DNA of 64,000 nucleotides from Dryocola sp032051265 (GCA_032051265.1 DAMBYU010000001.1:918828-982827), one strand, 5' to 3'. Shown: positions 1 to 8,781, counted from the first letter of the stretch. The notes: generated by a model from the letters alone, not told the origin. Program-made: numbers and translations.

Positions 1-80
1 TTTACCTTTCTTAAACCATTTTCAGACAGGGCACGAAGTTTCCCCAAACGACGTTGTAAGCACACTGAGAGGTTTTTCGA

Positions 81-2057
81 ATGAGAGTCAATTTGATAGC
101 AAGAAGCCTCGCGCTCGCGGGGTTTTTCATATCTGTCAGCATGCCCTCAATTGCTGCGGAGGCACCGAAAGAGGCGACAGCCGCCACGCAACAAGCCAAC
201 AACGCCCTGTTTAATCAGCTACCTTTTTCCGATAATGCTGATTTCACTGATGCTCATAAAGGTTTTATAGCTCCGATTCCTCAGGAGGTTATCAAGGGCG
301 AACAAGGTAATGTAATCTGGAACCCGCAACAATATTCTTTTATTAAAGAAGGCGATGAAGCTCCTGATTCCGTTAACCCAAGTTTATGGCGCCAATCACA
401 GCTAATTAATATAAGCGGCCTGTTCGAAGTCACTGACGGTGTATACCAGATTCGTAATCTTGATTTATCAAATATGACGATTATTGAAGGTACGGAAGGT
501 ATTACCGTTGTCGACCCGCTGGTTTCTGCGGAAACAGCGAAAGTCGGAATGGATCTCTATTTTAAAAACCGTGGTAAGAAGCCAGTTGTCGCGATTATTT
601 ACACCCATAGTCACGTAGACCATTATGGCGGCGTGCGCGGCGTTGTTGATGAGGCCGATGTGAAGGCCGGCAAAGTGAAAGTGTATGCGCCTTCCGGGTT
701 TATGGAAGCCGCTGTTGCGGAAAACATCATGGCCGGGAACGTCATGAGCCGCCGGGCCAGCTATATGTATGGCAACCTGCTGAAGCCTGATGCCAAAGGC
801 CAGGTGGGGGCAGGGCTCGGAACAACGACCTCTGCCGGTACCGTCACGCTGATTGCGCCAACGAACATTATTGAAAAAGACGGTCAGAAAGAGGTTATTG
901 ACGGTCTGACCTATGACTTTATGCTGGCTCCGGGCTCTGAAGCGCCGTCGGAAATGCTGTGGTATATCGAAGAGAAAAAACTTATCGAATCAGCTGAAGA
1001 TGTGACCCATACCCTGCACAATACCTATTCGCTGCGCGGTGCGAAAATTCGTGAACCGCTGCCCTGGTCGAAATATATCAACGAAGCGATTGTCCGCTGG
1101 GGCGATAAAGCTGAGATCCTTATGGCCCAGCATCACTGGCCGACATGGGGTAATGAGAATGTGGTTAAGCTGTTGAAGAGCCAGCGCGATCTGTATCGCT
1201 ACATTAACGATCAGACCCTGCGCATGGCCAACGAAGGGCTGACCCGTGATGAGATCGCAGCCAACTTTAAGCTGCCTGATTCCCTGGCGCATACCTGGGC
1301 CAACCGCGGTTACTATGGCTCGGTGAGCCATGACGTTAAGGCGACCTATGTCCTCTATCTCGGATGGTTTGACGGCAACCCTGCAACCCTTGACGAGCTG
1401 CCGCCGGAAGAAGGCGCGAAGAAATTCGTCGAGTATATGGGTGGCGCGGACGCTGTTTTGCAAAAAGCGAAAACAGACTACGATCAGGGTAATTTTCGCT
1501 GGGTTGCGCAGGTGGTGAGCAAAGTGGTATTCGCCGATCCGAACAACCAGGCGGCACGTAACCTTGAAGCGGATGCGCTGGAACAGCTCGGCTACCAGGC
1601 CGAGTCGGGCCCGTGGCGTAATTTTTACCTGACCGGCGCGCAGGAATTGCGCAACGGGGTAGTGGAAGGGCCGACTCCGAACACGGCCAGCCCGGATACC
1701 GTGCGTGCGATGACCCCGGAGATGTTCTTTGATTATCTGGCGGTACATATCAACGGTGAAAAAGCGGGTACCGCTAAATCCGTCTTTAACATCGACCTTG
1801 GCAGCGACGGCGGTAAATATAAACTTGAGCTGGAAAATGGTGTGCTGAACCATACCGCCAATGCCGAAGCGAAAGAGGCTGATACCACCATTTCACTGAA
1901 CCGAGACACGCTTAATAAAATTATTCTCAAAGAAGTGACCCTGAAACAGGCTGAGGATAGCGGCGACGTTAAGGTTACCGGCGACGGTGCCAAACTCGAC
2001 CAGATGCTCGGCTATATGGATAAGTTTGAATTCTGGTTCAATATTGTGACGCCATAA
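81..2057 (+). CDS. Exported alkylsulfatase-like metallo-beta-lactamase-fold hydrolase (YjcS/SdsA1 family)
   Basis: 658 residues. An N-terminal signal peptide (hydrophobic core about 8-20, likely cut after the AIAA at 23-26) indicates periplasmic export. The metallo-beta-lactamase motif THSHVDH at 175-181 supplies H176, H178, D180 and H181 as zinc ligands; further ligand-like residues lie in ESAEDVTHT (about 304-312) and AQHHWPTWG (about 353-361). The C-terminal part (about 530-658) resembles the SCP2-like lipid-binding domain of this family. Length and layout match E. coli YjcS and Pseudomonas SdsA1, which hydrolyse linear alkyl sulfates such as dodecyl sulfate. A GAGAGG ribosome site precedes the ATG. 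No sulfonate or sulfate gene is adjacent, so it looks like a single-gene unit. Family is firm; exact substrate is inferred. Confidence 0.88.
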   Translation: MRVNLIARSLALAGFFISVSMPSIAAEAPKEATAATQQANNALFNQLPFSDNADFTDAHKGFIAPIPQEVIKGEQGNVIWNPQQYSFIKEGDEAPDSVNPSLWRQSQLINISGLFEVTDGVYQIRNLDLSNMTIIEGTEGITVVDPLVSAETAKVGMDLYFKNRGKKPVVAIIYTHSHVDHYGGVRGVVDEADVKAGKVKVYAPSGFMEAAVAENIMAGNVMSRRASYMYGNLLKPDAKGQVGAGLGTTTSAGTVTLIAPTNIIEKDGQKEVIDGLTYDFMLAPGSEAPSEMLWYIEEKKLIESAEDVTHTLHNTYSLRGAKIREPLPWSKYINEAIVRWGDKAEILMAQHHWPTWGNENVVKLLKSQRDLYRYINDQTLRMANEGLTRDEIAANFKLPDSLAHTWANRGYYGSVSHDVKATYVLYLGWFDGNPATLDELPPEEGAKKFVEYMGGADAVLQKAKTDYDQGNFRWVAQVVSKVVFADPNNQAARNLEADALEQLGYQAESGPWRNFYLTGAQELRNGVVEGPTPNTASPDTVRAMTPEMFFDYLAVHINGEKAGTAKSVFNIDLGSDGGKYKLELENGVLNHTANAEAKEADTTISLNRDTLNKIILKEVTLKQAEDSGDVKVTGDGAKLDQMLGYMDKFEFWFNIVTP

Positions 2058-2068
2058 CCGCGTAACTA

Positions 2069-2099
2069 ACGGGCGGAATATCCGCCCGTTTTCTTTTCT
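2069..2099 (+). terminator. Intrinsic terminator after the alkylsulfatase gene
   Basis: Nine-base perfect stem ACGGGCGGA/TCCGCCCGT (2069-2077 with 2081-2089) around a three-base loop, followed by a T-rich run to 2099, starting 12 bases past the stop codon. Confidence 0.85.
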
Positions 2100-2260
2100 G
2101 CTCCCATCATGTTTTCTGCCTCTGGCCGTTGCCCAAAAAGGAAAAAGCTGCTATTTCAGCGGATTAGTTCTGCTCAAAAAAAATACTGGATATTTAAACA
2201 GGTCTTTGTATACTATTTCTTCAGTAAGTCATTCGTTCATAGTACTGGTTAGGGGGAAAT

Positions 2261-3010
2261 ATGGTGATTCCACTGGAAAGTTTTAGTTCGCACGATCGGT
2301 CTCCCATAATGAGCAGTCGTGAAATCGCCAGGTTGACGGGCATTGCGCATAAAGAAGTGAAGCGTATGGTCAAAAGCCTGGAAACGGCGCAGCGCCTGTC
2401 ACAGTCGGTGATGACTAACCAGTATGAGCAAGAAGGTGAAATGCGGCAGGAGTTTTTGCTTAATAAGCGAGACTCATTGCTTACTGTGGCTAGCGTATCG
2501 CCGGGCTTTACGGTAGAAGTGCTGGATCGCTGGCAGGAACGCGAAAAGAGTATCAGCCTGCCCGATTTTACTAATCCGGCCGTCGCGGCGTACGCCTGGG
2601 CCGAGCAGTATGAAAAACGCCAGCGGGCAGAGGAGCAGCTTGCTCTGCTTGCCCCAAAGGCCGAATTCTTTGACAGCTATGTTCAGGTCAATGACACGCT
2701 TGGTTTTCGCCAGCTTTGTAAAATGCTTAAGGTGAAAGAGGCAGACTTCCGACAATTTTTGCTGGAACGTAACATCATGTCCCGTGCCAATGGCGTTCTG
2801 ATGCCATCGCAATCTCATATCCAGGCGGGCTATTTTACCGTTCATAGCGGTACCGGAGAAAACAAGCGTACCTGGGCCCAGGCGCGCTTTACCGCCCGTG
2901 GCGTCAAGTGGATCGCGGGTCTTTGGGCAGGGCACCTTTCCACGCGACCGGCGGATGTAAGGCCTCCCGAACGCGGGGAGAACTCCGTCCCGGGCCATAG
3001 CTGGTTTTAG
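2261..3010 (+). CDS. Phage-type antirepressor with Rha-like N-terminus and KilAC (ANT) C-terminal domain
   Basis: 249 residues. The N-terminal part (about 17-100) contains SSREIARLTG and resembles the Rha/pRha phage regulatory domain. The C-terminal part (about 127-225, from LALLAPKAEFFDSY to the end of TARGVKWIAGLWA) is a typical KilAC/ANT DNA-binding domain of phage antirepressors. In prophages such proteins antagonise the repressor or control lytic genes. No integrase, capsid or other phage gene is visible nearby, so it is either a domesticated regulator or the last piece of a lost prophage. A GGGGGAAAT ribosome site precedes the ATG. The frame is intact and ends shortly before a good terminator, which argues that the gene is still expressed. 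Its targets cannot be read from the sequence. Confidence 0.8.
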   Translation: MVIPLESFSSHDRSPIMSSREIARLTGIAHKEVKRMVKSLETAQRLSQSVMTNQYEQEGEMRQEFLLNKRDSLLTVASVSPGFTVEVLDRWQEREKSISLPDFTNPAVAAYAWAEQYEKRQRAEEQLALLAPKAEFFDSYVQVNDTLGFRQLCKMLKVKEADFRQFLLERNIMSRANGVLMPSQSHIQAGYFTVHSGTGENKRTWAQARFTARGVKWIAGLWAGHLSTRPADVRPPERGENSVPGHSWF

Positions 3011-3033
3011 TCCCGGCGCCAACGCCACTCAGG

Positions 3034-3067
3034 CAAAAAAAGCCGATAACGCTGTTATCGGCTTTTT
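3034..3067 (+). terminator. Strong intrinsic terminator after the antirepressor gene
   Basis: AAAGCCGATAAC and GTTATCGGCTTT form a 12-base stem with a three-base loop; an A-run precedes and a T-run follows, so it may act in both directions. Confidence 0.9.
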
Positions 3068-3229
3068 TGTGCTTTGCAGAAAGAGAAACGGTCAGAGGCT
3101 AATCTTTAATTAAAAGAAGTGACCGACTGGTAACTATGGAGCATATTTTTATCTCGTTAATAAAAATAGCTTTTCCGGCAACTTCCGCAGGCGGGGTTTA
3201 CTATTTATAAGCGCGATAAAGTATAGCGA

Positions 3230-3281
3230 TTAAATGCAGTACCTATTGTTCGTGAATAAGAACAATAGGTACTGCATTTAA
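3230..3281. repeat. Perfect 22-bp inverted repeat with 8-base spacer
   Basis: The arm at 3230-3251 is the exact reverse complement of 3260-3281, separated by GTGAATAA. As RNA it would be a 22-pair hairpin. No T-run follows on either side, so it is not a standard terminator. The arms contain CAGTACCTATTG. It could be a regulator-binding site, a transposon-end relic or an RNA-processing hairpin. Confidence 0.9.
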
Positions 3282-3465
3282 AACAATACGTATTGATATA
3301 TGAATAAAACACACAGATTGAGTAAGCTTATTTTTAAGTCAGTACGGTTCGTAAAAAAATATAATTTCTCTGCTCTGCTATAAGCTGCTTTCATTTAAAT
3401 ATATGTTAATCAGCAACTTATGAGAATTTATTTGTTGCACAAAAGTGATTTTCTTGTAAGCCAGA

Positions 3466-3481
3466 TGTGATATGCATCATA
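3466..3481. promoter_or_regulatory. Candidate CRP-cAMP binding site
   Basis: TGTGA-TATGCA-TCATA matches the CRP consensus TGTGA-N6-TCACA except for one base of the right arm. It lies 235 bases before the transporter start and about 61 bases before the GntR-type palindrome, a plausible class I activator position. Catabolite control would suit a sugar-acid operon. Confidence 0.55.
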
Positions 3482-3534
3482 AAATATTATAAAGAAAATA
3501 GACGGCATCCTGTAAGTAAAGCTATTGTATTTGT

Positions 3535-3546
3535 ATTGTATACAAT
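3535..3546. promoter_or_regulatory. Candidate operator for the adjacent GntR-FCD regulator
   Basis: ATTGTATACAAT is a perfect 12-base palindrome with the TTGTATACAA core seen at operators of several FCD-type GntR regulators. A TATTGT at 3523-3528 could be a -10 element, so the palindrome would sit at the transcription start and allow repression. The neighbouring gene at 5089 encodes an FCD-GntR protein. The link is inferred. Confidence 0.55.
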
Positions 3547-3700
3547 GTCGTGACAAGGAAATCATTGTCAGCCATACAATATCCGCAAAATGAATTTGCA
3601 TTCATGCTCTTAAATAAATGTCAGACTTTAACCGACAAAAACCTATTCCCGTCCGGATATAAGTGGCAACGCATGCCATTAACAAGAGAGGTCTGCTGCA

Positions 3701-5056
3701 ATGCAACTGGAAAACACAGAAACATCCGGCTTGCGCGATAAAGCCAGTGTTATAAAAAAAACCAACGTGCGTTGGCTGGTGGTTGCAACGTTATTTTTTA
3801 TGACGTTGATCAACTACGCCGACCGCTCCTCAATCTCCCTTGCAGGTCCGCAAATGGCCAAGGAACTTGGTCTGGATCCGGTGGATATGGGTATTATCTT
3901 CTCCGCTTTTGGCTGGGCGTATGTGATATTCCAGCTGCCCGGCGGCTGGCTGCTGGATAAATTTGGTTCAAAACTGATTTACAGTTTAAGCATCTTTTTC
4001 TGGTCGCTTTTTACGCTGATGACCGGACTTGCAGGCTTTGTAACCGGCGCCACGGCAGTCGTCTTTATCTTTGCGATGCGTTTTTTAGTCGGAGCCTCCG
4101 AAGCTCCTTCGTTTCCTGCTAACAGCCGTATTGTCGCTTCGTGGTTTCCCTCTTCTGAACGCGGAACGGCAGCCGCCATTTTTAATTCGGCGCAGTATGG
4201 CTCTACGGTCTTTTTTGCTCCTTTGATGGGATGGCTCGCGCATACTTTTGGCTGGCACTCGGTATTTACCGTACTTGGGCTGCTGGGGATCGCCTTTCTT
4301 CCGTTATTCCGCAAGATCGTGAAAAGTCCGAAGGTACATCCGTCAGTGAACGAGGCGGAGTTGGAGTATATTTCTGCAGGTGGCGCCCTGGTTAATCTCG
4401 ACGAGAGGAAAGAGGGGCAGGCAAAAACGGCAGGGCCGAAGCTGGGCTATCTGACGCAGTTGCTGACCAGCCGCATGATGCTCGGTACTTATCTGGCGCA
4501 ATACTGCCTGAACGCCATTGGCTTTTTCTTTATTACCTGGTTTCCAATTTACCTGGTCCAGGAAAAGAATATGTCGATTATGAAGGCTGGCGTGGTCGCC
4601 GCCATTCCGGCAATCTGCGGTTTCCTTGGTGGTTTAATCGGCGGCTTCTTCTCTGACTTCCTGATCCGTAAAGGGGTCTCTGTTTCGGTGGCGCGTAAGA
4701 TCCCGATTATCGGCGGCATGGCGCTTTGCTGTGTGATGGTACTTTGTAACTATACCGACTCGGAATCGGCGGTGATCGCCATTATGGCACTGTCGTTCCT
4801 GGGTAAGGGCATTGGCGGCATGGGCTGGACCATTAATACCGATACTGCGCCAAAAGAAATTGCAGGGCTCTCTGGCAGCATGCTCAATACTTTCAGTAAC
4901 GCCTCCAGTATTACCACGCCGATTATTACCGGCTATATCCTGAGTATCACTGGCTCCTTTAATGGCGTACTGTGGTTTGTTATCGCGCATGCGGTGATGG
5001 TTATTTTCCTCTATTTATTTATGGTCGGAAAAATTCAGCGGTTTGTCCTTAAATAG
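3701..5056 (+). CDS. MFS sugar-acid:proton symporter (anion:cation symporter family, DgoT/GudP-like)
   Basis: 451 residues with about 12 membrane segments. The first helix carries NYADRSSISLAGP, the signature of the anion:cation symporter branch (DgoT, GudP, GarP, ExuT), whose members import hexonates, hexarates and hexuronates. The loop between helices 2 and 3 has the MFS motif GGWLLDKFGSK (about 84-94), and ASEAPSFPANSRIVASWFP (about 132-150) is typical of the branch. GAGAGG lies before the ATG. It is the first gene of the cluster with GntR regulator, dehydratase, kinase and aldolase genes, so it most likely brings in the aldonate or aldarate that they degrade. Exact substrate unknown. Confidence 0.88.
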   Translation: MQLENTETSGLRDKASVIKKTNVRWLVVATLFFMTLINYADRSSISLAGPQMAKELGLDPVDMGIIFSAFGWAYVIFQLPGGWLLDKFGSKLIYSLSIFFWSLFTLMTGLAGFVTGATAVVFIFAMRFLVGASEAPSFPANSRIVASWFPSSERGTAAAIFNSAQYGSTVFFAPLMGWLAHTFGWHSVFTVLGLLGIAFLPLFRKIVKSPKVHPSVNEAELEYISAGGALVNLDERKEGQAKTAGPKLGYLTQLLTSRMMLGTYLAQYCLNAIGFFFITWFPIYLVQEKNMSIMKAGVVAAIPAICGFLGGLIGGFFSDFLIRKGVSVSVARKIPIIGGMALCCVMVLCNYTDSESAVIAIMALSFLGKGIGGMGWTINTDTAPKEIAGLSGSMLNTFSNASSITTPIITGYILSITGSFNGVLWFVIAHAVMVIFLYLFMVGKIQRFVLK

Positions 5057-5088
5057 ACGGCATCATACCTCAACGTTGGGAATGCATT

Positions 5089-5802
5089 ATGGTAGCTATT
5101 GAAGTATCCGAAATAAAAAGGTCAAGGAGTTTAGTCGCCTATGACGAAATAAAAACCATGATCCTCAATTTGACCCTGAAACCGGGTAGTTCATTGACGG
5201 AAATGTGGTTAATTGAGCGGCTACAAATGAGCCGTACCCCGATTCGCGAGGCTCTTTATCGTCTGCAGCAGGAACATTTTGTTGAGCTGGCGCCAAGAAA
5301 AGGGTGGTTTGTCAGCGAAATAAAGTTACGGGATATTCAGGAGCTGTATGTGATCCGCGAGGCGCTGGAAGGCATCTCCGCGCGCCATGCTGCGATGCTT
5401 ATCAGCGATGAAGAGCTGCAAAAAATGGAGCGTTACCTTGATTCGTTGGAGAGACTGTTAGAAGAAAATGAAGAGGCCGTCGACGATCCCGGTGACTCGA
5501 TACACTCTCTTATTTTCCGCTTTTCCGGCAACGGGCTGATTAATGAGGTAATGAGTATTCATCTGGAACGTTTGCAGATGTTCCATCTTATAACCAGCAG
5601 TTTGCCTGGCCGGAAATATCAGTCGTGGCGCGAACACAGGGAAATATTTTTTGCGCTCAAAGCGAGGGATGGTGAACTCGCAGAAGAAGTGATGCGCAAA
5701 CATATCAGAAGCAGTTTGAATAGCCTGTTACAAAGCTTAATTGAAAATAAAGTGGATTATCAAAAGGCTATCGCTCTCCCTCACGCAGGGATAGATAAAT
5801 AG
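5089..5802 (+). CDS. GntR-family transcriptional regulator with FCD effector domain
   Basis: 237 residues. The winged helix covers about 12-75 (YDEIKTMILNLTLKPGSSL, then MSRTPIREALYRLQQE, the GntR recognition region). The C-terminal part (about 85-220) is an all-helical FCD domain, which usually binds an organic or sugar acid, often through a metal held by D/H residues such as those in YVIREALEG and WREHREIF. It starts 32 bases after the transporter and ends 15 bases before the phosphodiesterase-like gene, so it is co-transcribed with the genes it probably controls. The palindrome at 3535-3546 is a candidate operator. The inducer is probably the substrate or an intermediate of the cluster. 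Confidence 0.9.
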   Translation: MVAIEVSEIKRSRSLVAYDEIKTMILNLTLKPGSSLTEMWLIERLQMSRTPIREALYRLQQEHFVELAPRKGWFVSEIKLRDIQELYVIREALEGISARHAAMLISDEELQKMERYLDSLERLLEENEEAVDDPGDSIHSLIFRFSGNGLINEVMSIHLERLQMFHLITSSLPGRKYQSWREHREIFFALKARDGELAEEVMRKHIRSSLNSLLQSLIENKVDYQKAIALPHAGIDK

Positions 5803-5817
5803 AGAGACGGAAACAGT

Positions 5818-7629
5818 ATGAGGAATTCCAGAATGCGTAAAGTCATTGTTTTTGGCGTGGACGGCTTATCAATGCCATTGTTGAGACGCTATGTACAAAA
5901 GGGCTATTTGCCCCATATCGCACGGATGCTGGAGCGCGGCGCCGCCACCGAACTGCTGCCATTTATCTCGGCGTGGGGAGATATTAACTGGGTGACATTC
6001 CTCGCCGGACAGGCGGTGGGCACCTCGTGGCTGGGACAAGGGATGCCACCGGACAATACCCGCACCGGTAATTTGCTGGAGCAGATGAGCAAACACAATT
6101 TACGCGCCTCGCTGGTGCATTTTCCAGAGAGTATTGCGGCGGATAAAGAACATTTCAGTTTCGCCCCCTACTGGGGCAGAAGTGCAGCCTGGCCCGGCGA
6201 GATCTTTAAGCCAATGGGCCATACCACCCGTTATGGCGCCCGCACCAGCAATAAACAGCTAAAGCGGCAAAAGTTAGGCTGGCCACCAACGTCTACTTTG
6301 GCCTATCACGATAAGGGGGCATGGCAACCCTTAACGTCGCAGCAGGAGGGATATCAGATAACCCTTAGCGGTAATAACGGCGAAACGCTTACCGCGATCC
6401 TGGTCAGCCAACAAGGGAAACCTGTATTGCAGTTGGCGGGGCAGGTGGTTCAGCTTGAGGTGGGTAAATGGAGTGGCTGGATCTCGTTACAGGAAGCCGG
6501 TATTGCGGGTAGCGTACGTTTCTTTACCGGCAGCTTTAACCCGGAGGCTGACGAAGTGGAAATCCTGCAAAGCCAGGTGACTGACCGCCAGCGCCTGTCG
6601 GAGAACCACCCTTTGGCCAACAGCATGTTAAACGCTTACGGCCCGTTTTACAGTAAATGGGTGGTTAAAGCCTCACCGCAGGAGGATTATGCACAAGCAA
6701 CTTATCAGGAAGCGGAAGAACAGTCGCTGTGGCTGGCTGAAAGCGCATTAGAACTGACCCAGCGCAAAAATTTCTCGCTGTGGGCGACGGTGCACCGTCT
6801 GGTAGATGAGTCCCATCATAACTGCCTCGGTCAGTGCGATCCCGCTTCGCCCTTCTATGATGCCTCTCAGGCCGAATTGTATGATGACGTAATGCGTGAC
6901 TGCTATCAGGTGCTGGATCGCACTATGGGCAAGCTAATGCAGGAGATGGACGACGATACGGTGCTGATGCTGGCCTCTGACCACGGCGCGGTGCCCAATG
7001 CTTATATGTGCGATATTTATCGCTACCTCGCTAAGCACCAGTTGGTCACGCTGGATGCGCAGGGAATGCCCGATATGTCTTGCAGCCAGGTGTATCTCAA
7101 AGATGAACGCGGTGGCCTGGAGATCTTCGTCAACCTCGCCGGGCGCGAAACCTCTGGCATCGTCAGTGCACAGGAGTACGACGAGGTGTGCGCCCGCACT
7201 TTACTGGCTCTCGGTAGCTGGCAGGTGGAAGAGAACGGCGTGGCGCGCAATGCGGTGAGTCTGGCACTGCTGAAAGCGGATGCGGTCGGCATAGGCTTCT
7301 GGGGCAATTGCGCTGGCGATATTATCTTTGCCTATAACTCGGGTTTTGTCTGGGGCGTCAGCCAGGGCGGAGAAGATATTTGTCCGGTAGAAGTGCCGGG
7401 CGCCAATCACGGCCCGCAAAAACCTACGGCAGAAACCACAATGTCCAGTAACTATGGTGCGTTGTTGATGTATGGCGCAGGTGTACGTCAGGGCTATTAC
7501 CGCGATCGCCAGAAGCTCGGCCCCTACCATATGACCGATCCGGCAGCGACTATTGCCCATTTACTCGGATTACCGCTGGATACCCTGGATGGTCGCGTAA
7601 TGCACGATCTGATTTTGCCAAAAGGCTAA
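5818..7629 (+). CDS. Alkaline-phosphatase-superfamily protein (type I phosphodiesterase/nucleotide pyrophosphatase-like) of unknown substrate
   Basis: 603 residues, no signal peptide, so cytoplasmic. Metal-ligand motifs of the superfamily are present in order: VFGVDG (D15), VDESHH (D330, H334), SDHG (D388, H389) and ANHG (H531). The nucleophile segment reads GDINWVTFLAG (54-64). Relatives that I recall have T-x-x-N/A-W-T there, so the usual Thr/Ser nucleophile seems replaced by G54 or D55. The middle part (about 165-260) is an insert rich in beta-type sequence. It sits between the GntR gene and the enolase-superfamily gene (gaps 15 and 9 bases), hence in the operon. It might release a sugar acid from a phosphate, sulfate or other ester, but this is a guess. 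Confidence 0.75.
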   Translation: MRNSRMRKVIVFGVDGLSMPLLRRYVQKGYLPHIARMLERGAATELLPFISAWGDINWVTFLAGQAVGTSWLGQGMPPDNTRTGNLLEQMSKHNLRASLVHFPESIAADKEHFSFAPYWGRSAAWPGEIFKPMGHTTRYGARTSNKQLKRQKLGWPPTSTLAYHDKGAWQPLTSQQEGYQITLSGNNGETLTAILVSQQGKPVLQLAGQVVQLEVGKWSGWISLQEAGIAGSVRFFTGSFNPEADEVEILQSQVTDRQRLSENHPLANSMLNAYGPFYSKWVVKASPQEDYAQATYQEAEEQSLWLAESALELTQRKNFSLWATVHRLVDESHHNCLGQCDPASPFYDASQAELYDDVMRDCYQVLDRTMGKLMQEMDDDTVLMLASDHGAVPNAYMCDIYRYLAKHQLVTLDAQGMPDMSCSQVYLKDERGGLEIFVNLAGRETSGIVSAQEYDEVCARTLLALGSWQVEENGVARNAVSLALLKADAVGIGFWGNCAGDIIFAYNSGFVWGVSQGGEDICPVEVPGANHGPQKPTAETTMSSNYGALLMYGAGVRQGYYRDRQKLGPYHMTDPAATIAHLLGLPLDTLDGRVMHDLILPKG

Positions 7630-7638
7630 GAGAATCTT

Positions 7639-8769
7639 ATGAAAATTACTGGCGTCACCACACATTTACTGGCGGCAAAATTAAGCGAACCCTTTTCCTA
7701 CTCGCGCGCGCGTTACGATACCCGAACCGCGATGTTGGTGGAAATTGAAACCGACGAAGGTATTAGCGGCTGGGGAGAATGTTATGGCCCGGCGCGCATC
7801 ACCAAAGCGGTTGTCGATGAACTGGGTAGTATGATCATTGGCAGTGATGCGCTGAACAGCGAATTTATCTGGCAGGATCTCTATGCGCGCCTGCGCGACC
7901 ATGGGCAGAAAGGGCTGCTAATCGAAGGGCTGAGCGGCATCGATATTGCCCTGTGGGATATTCGTGGTAAATATTTTGGCGTTCCGGCTTATCGGTTGCT
8001 GGGCGGACAGCTGCGCAGTGAAGTACAGGCCTATGCTACTGGCCTTTATCGTCGCGACAAAGGTGATGCGGCGCAATATCTGGCGGAAGAAGCCTCCAGC
8101 TATGTTGAGCAGGGCTTTAAAGCCATGAAGCTGAAAGTGGGCTTCGGTGTGCAGGAAGATTATGACATTACCCGTACCATTCGCGACACTATTGGTGACG
8201 ATATTGCACTGATGGTAGATGCCAACCACGCCTATGATGCGGTAGCGGCGATTAAGCTGGCGCGCAAAATTGAGCACCTCGACATCGCGTGGTTTGAGGA
8301 GCCGGTGCCGCCAGAAGATCTCGATGGCTACCGCCGGGTTAAAGCCGCTACCAGCATTCCTCTGGCCGGCGGGGAGTGTGAATTTACCCGCTACGGTTTT
8401 AAAAACGTTCTTGGCACAGGCGCGATGGATATTATCCAGCCGGATATCTGCGCTGCGGGTGGTTTAACGGAATGTAAGAAGATATCGGATATGGCGCAGG
8501 CATTCGGCATCCGTACCAATCCGCATGTCTGGGGCAGCGGCATCGGCATTGCCGCATCACTGCAATGGATGGCGCTGGTGCCAACCCATACACCGATATC
8601 ACTGTCGCCCACCCAGCCACTGCTTGAGTTCGACCAGACCGAACATCCGATTCGTCAGGCGATTCTGCAAACCCCGATCGTGCACCATAGCGGTATGGTT
8701 CAGATCCCGACAGCACCGGGACTGGGTATCGAAATTAATCGTGATGCTTTAGCGTTTTTTAAACCCTAA
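7639..8769 (+). CDS. Enolase-superfamily sugar-acid dehydratase/cycloisomerase (mandelate racemase subgroup, galactarolactone cycloisomerase-like)
   Basis: 376 residues. Catalytic residues of the mandelate racemase subgroup are all present: KLK at 164-166, magnesium ligands D194 (VDANH), E220 (WFEEP) and E246 (GGECEF), and the His-Asp dyad D269 (QPDICAAGG) with H296 (NPHVWGSG). The N-terminal capping domain spans about 1-125. From memory it resembles Agrobacterium galactarolactone cycloisomerase along its whole length, including the start MKIT.V.THLL and the end GLGIEINRDAL. In this operon the kinase and aldolase require a 2-keto-3-deoxy acid, which a dehydratase of this family would supply from a galactonate-type acid. 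Thus galactonate dehydratase or lactone cycloisomerase activity are both possible. AAGAGA precedes the ATG. Confidence 0.85.
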   Translation: MKITGVTTHLLAAKLSEPFSYSRARYDTRTAMLVEIETDEGISGWGECYGPARITKAVVDELGSMIIGSDALNSEFIWQDLYARLRDHGQKGLLIEGLSGIDIALWDIRGKYFGVPAYRLLGGQLRSEVQAYATGLYRRDKGDAAQYLAEEASSYVEQGFKAMKLKVGFGVQEDYDITRTIRDTIGDDIALMVDANHAYDAVAAIKLARKIEHLDIAWFEEPVPPEDLDGYRRVKAATSIPLAGGECEFTRYGFKNVLGTGAMDIIQPDICAAGGLTECKKISDMAQAFGIRTNPHVWGSGIGIAASLQWMALVPTHTPISLSPTQPLLEFDQTEHPIRQAILQTPIVHHSGMVQIPTAPGLGIEINRDALAFFKP

Positions 8770-8781
8770 GCTTTTAACGGC

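Larger units (their letters stand above)
3068..3700. other. AT-rich intergenic control region before the sugar-acid cluster
   Basis: About 630 bases with no convincing gene. It is clearly richer in A+T than the flanking genes. Three elements are visible and listed separately: a 22-bp perfect inverted repeat (3230-3281), a CRP-like site (3466-3481) and a GntR-type palindrome (3535-3546). A 63-codon frame at 3550-3741 runs into the transporter gene in another frame and is not considered real. Confidence 0.7.

Noticed and set aside
3550..3741. 63-codon frame before the transporter gene
   Set aside because: It overlaps the transporter start in another frame, has no good ribosome site and no known motif.
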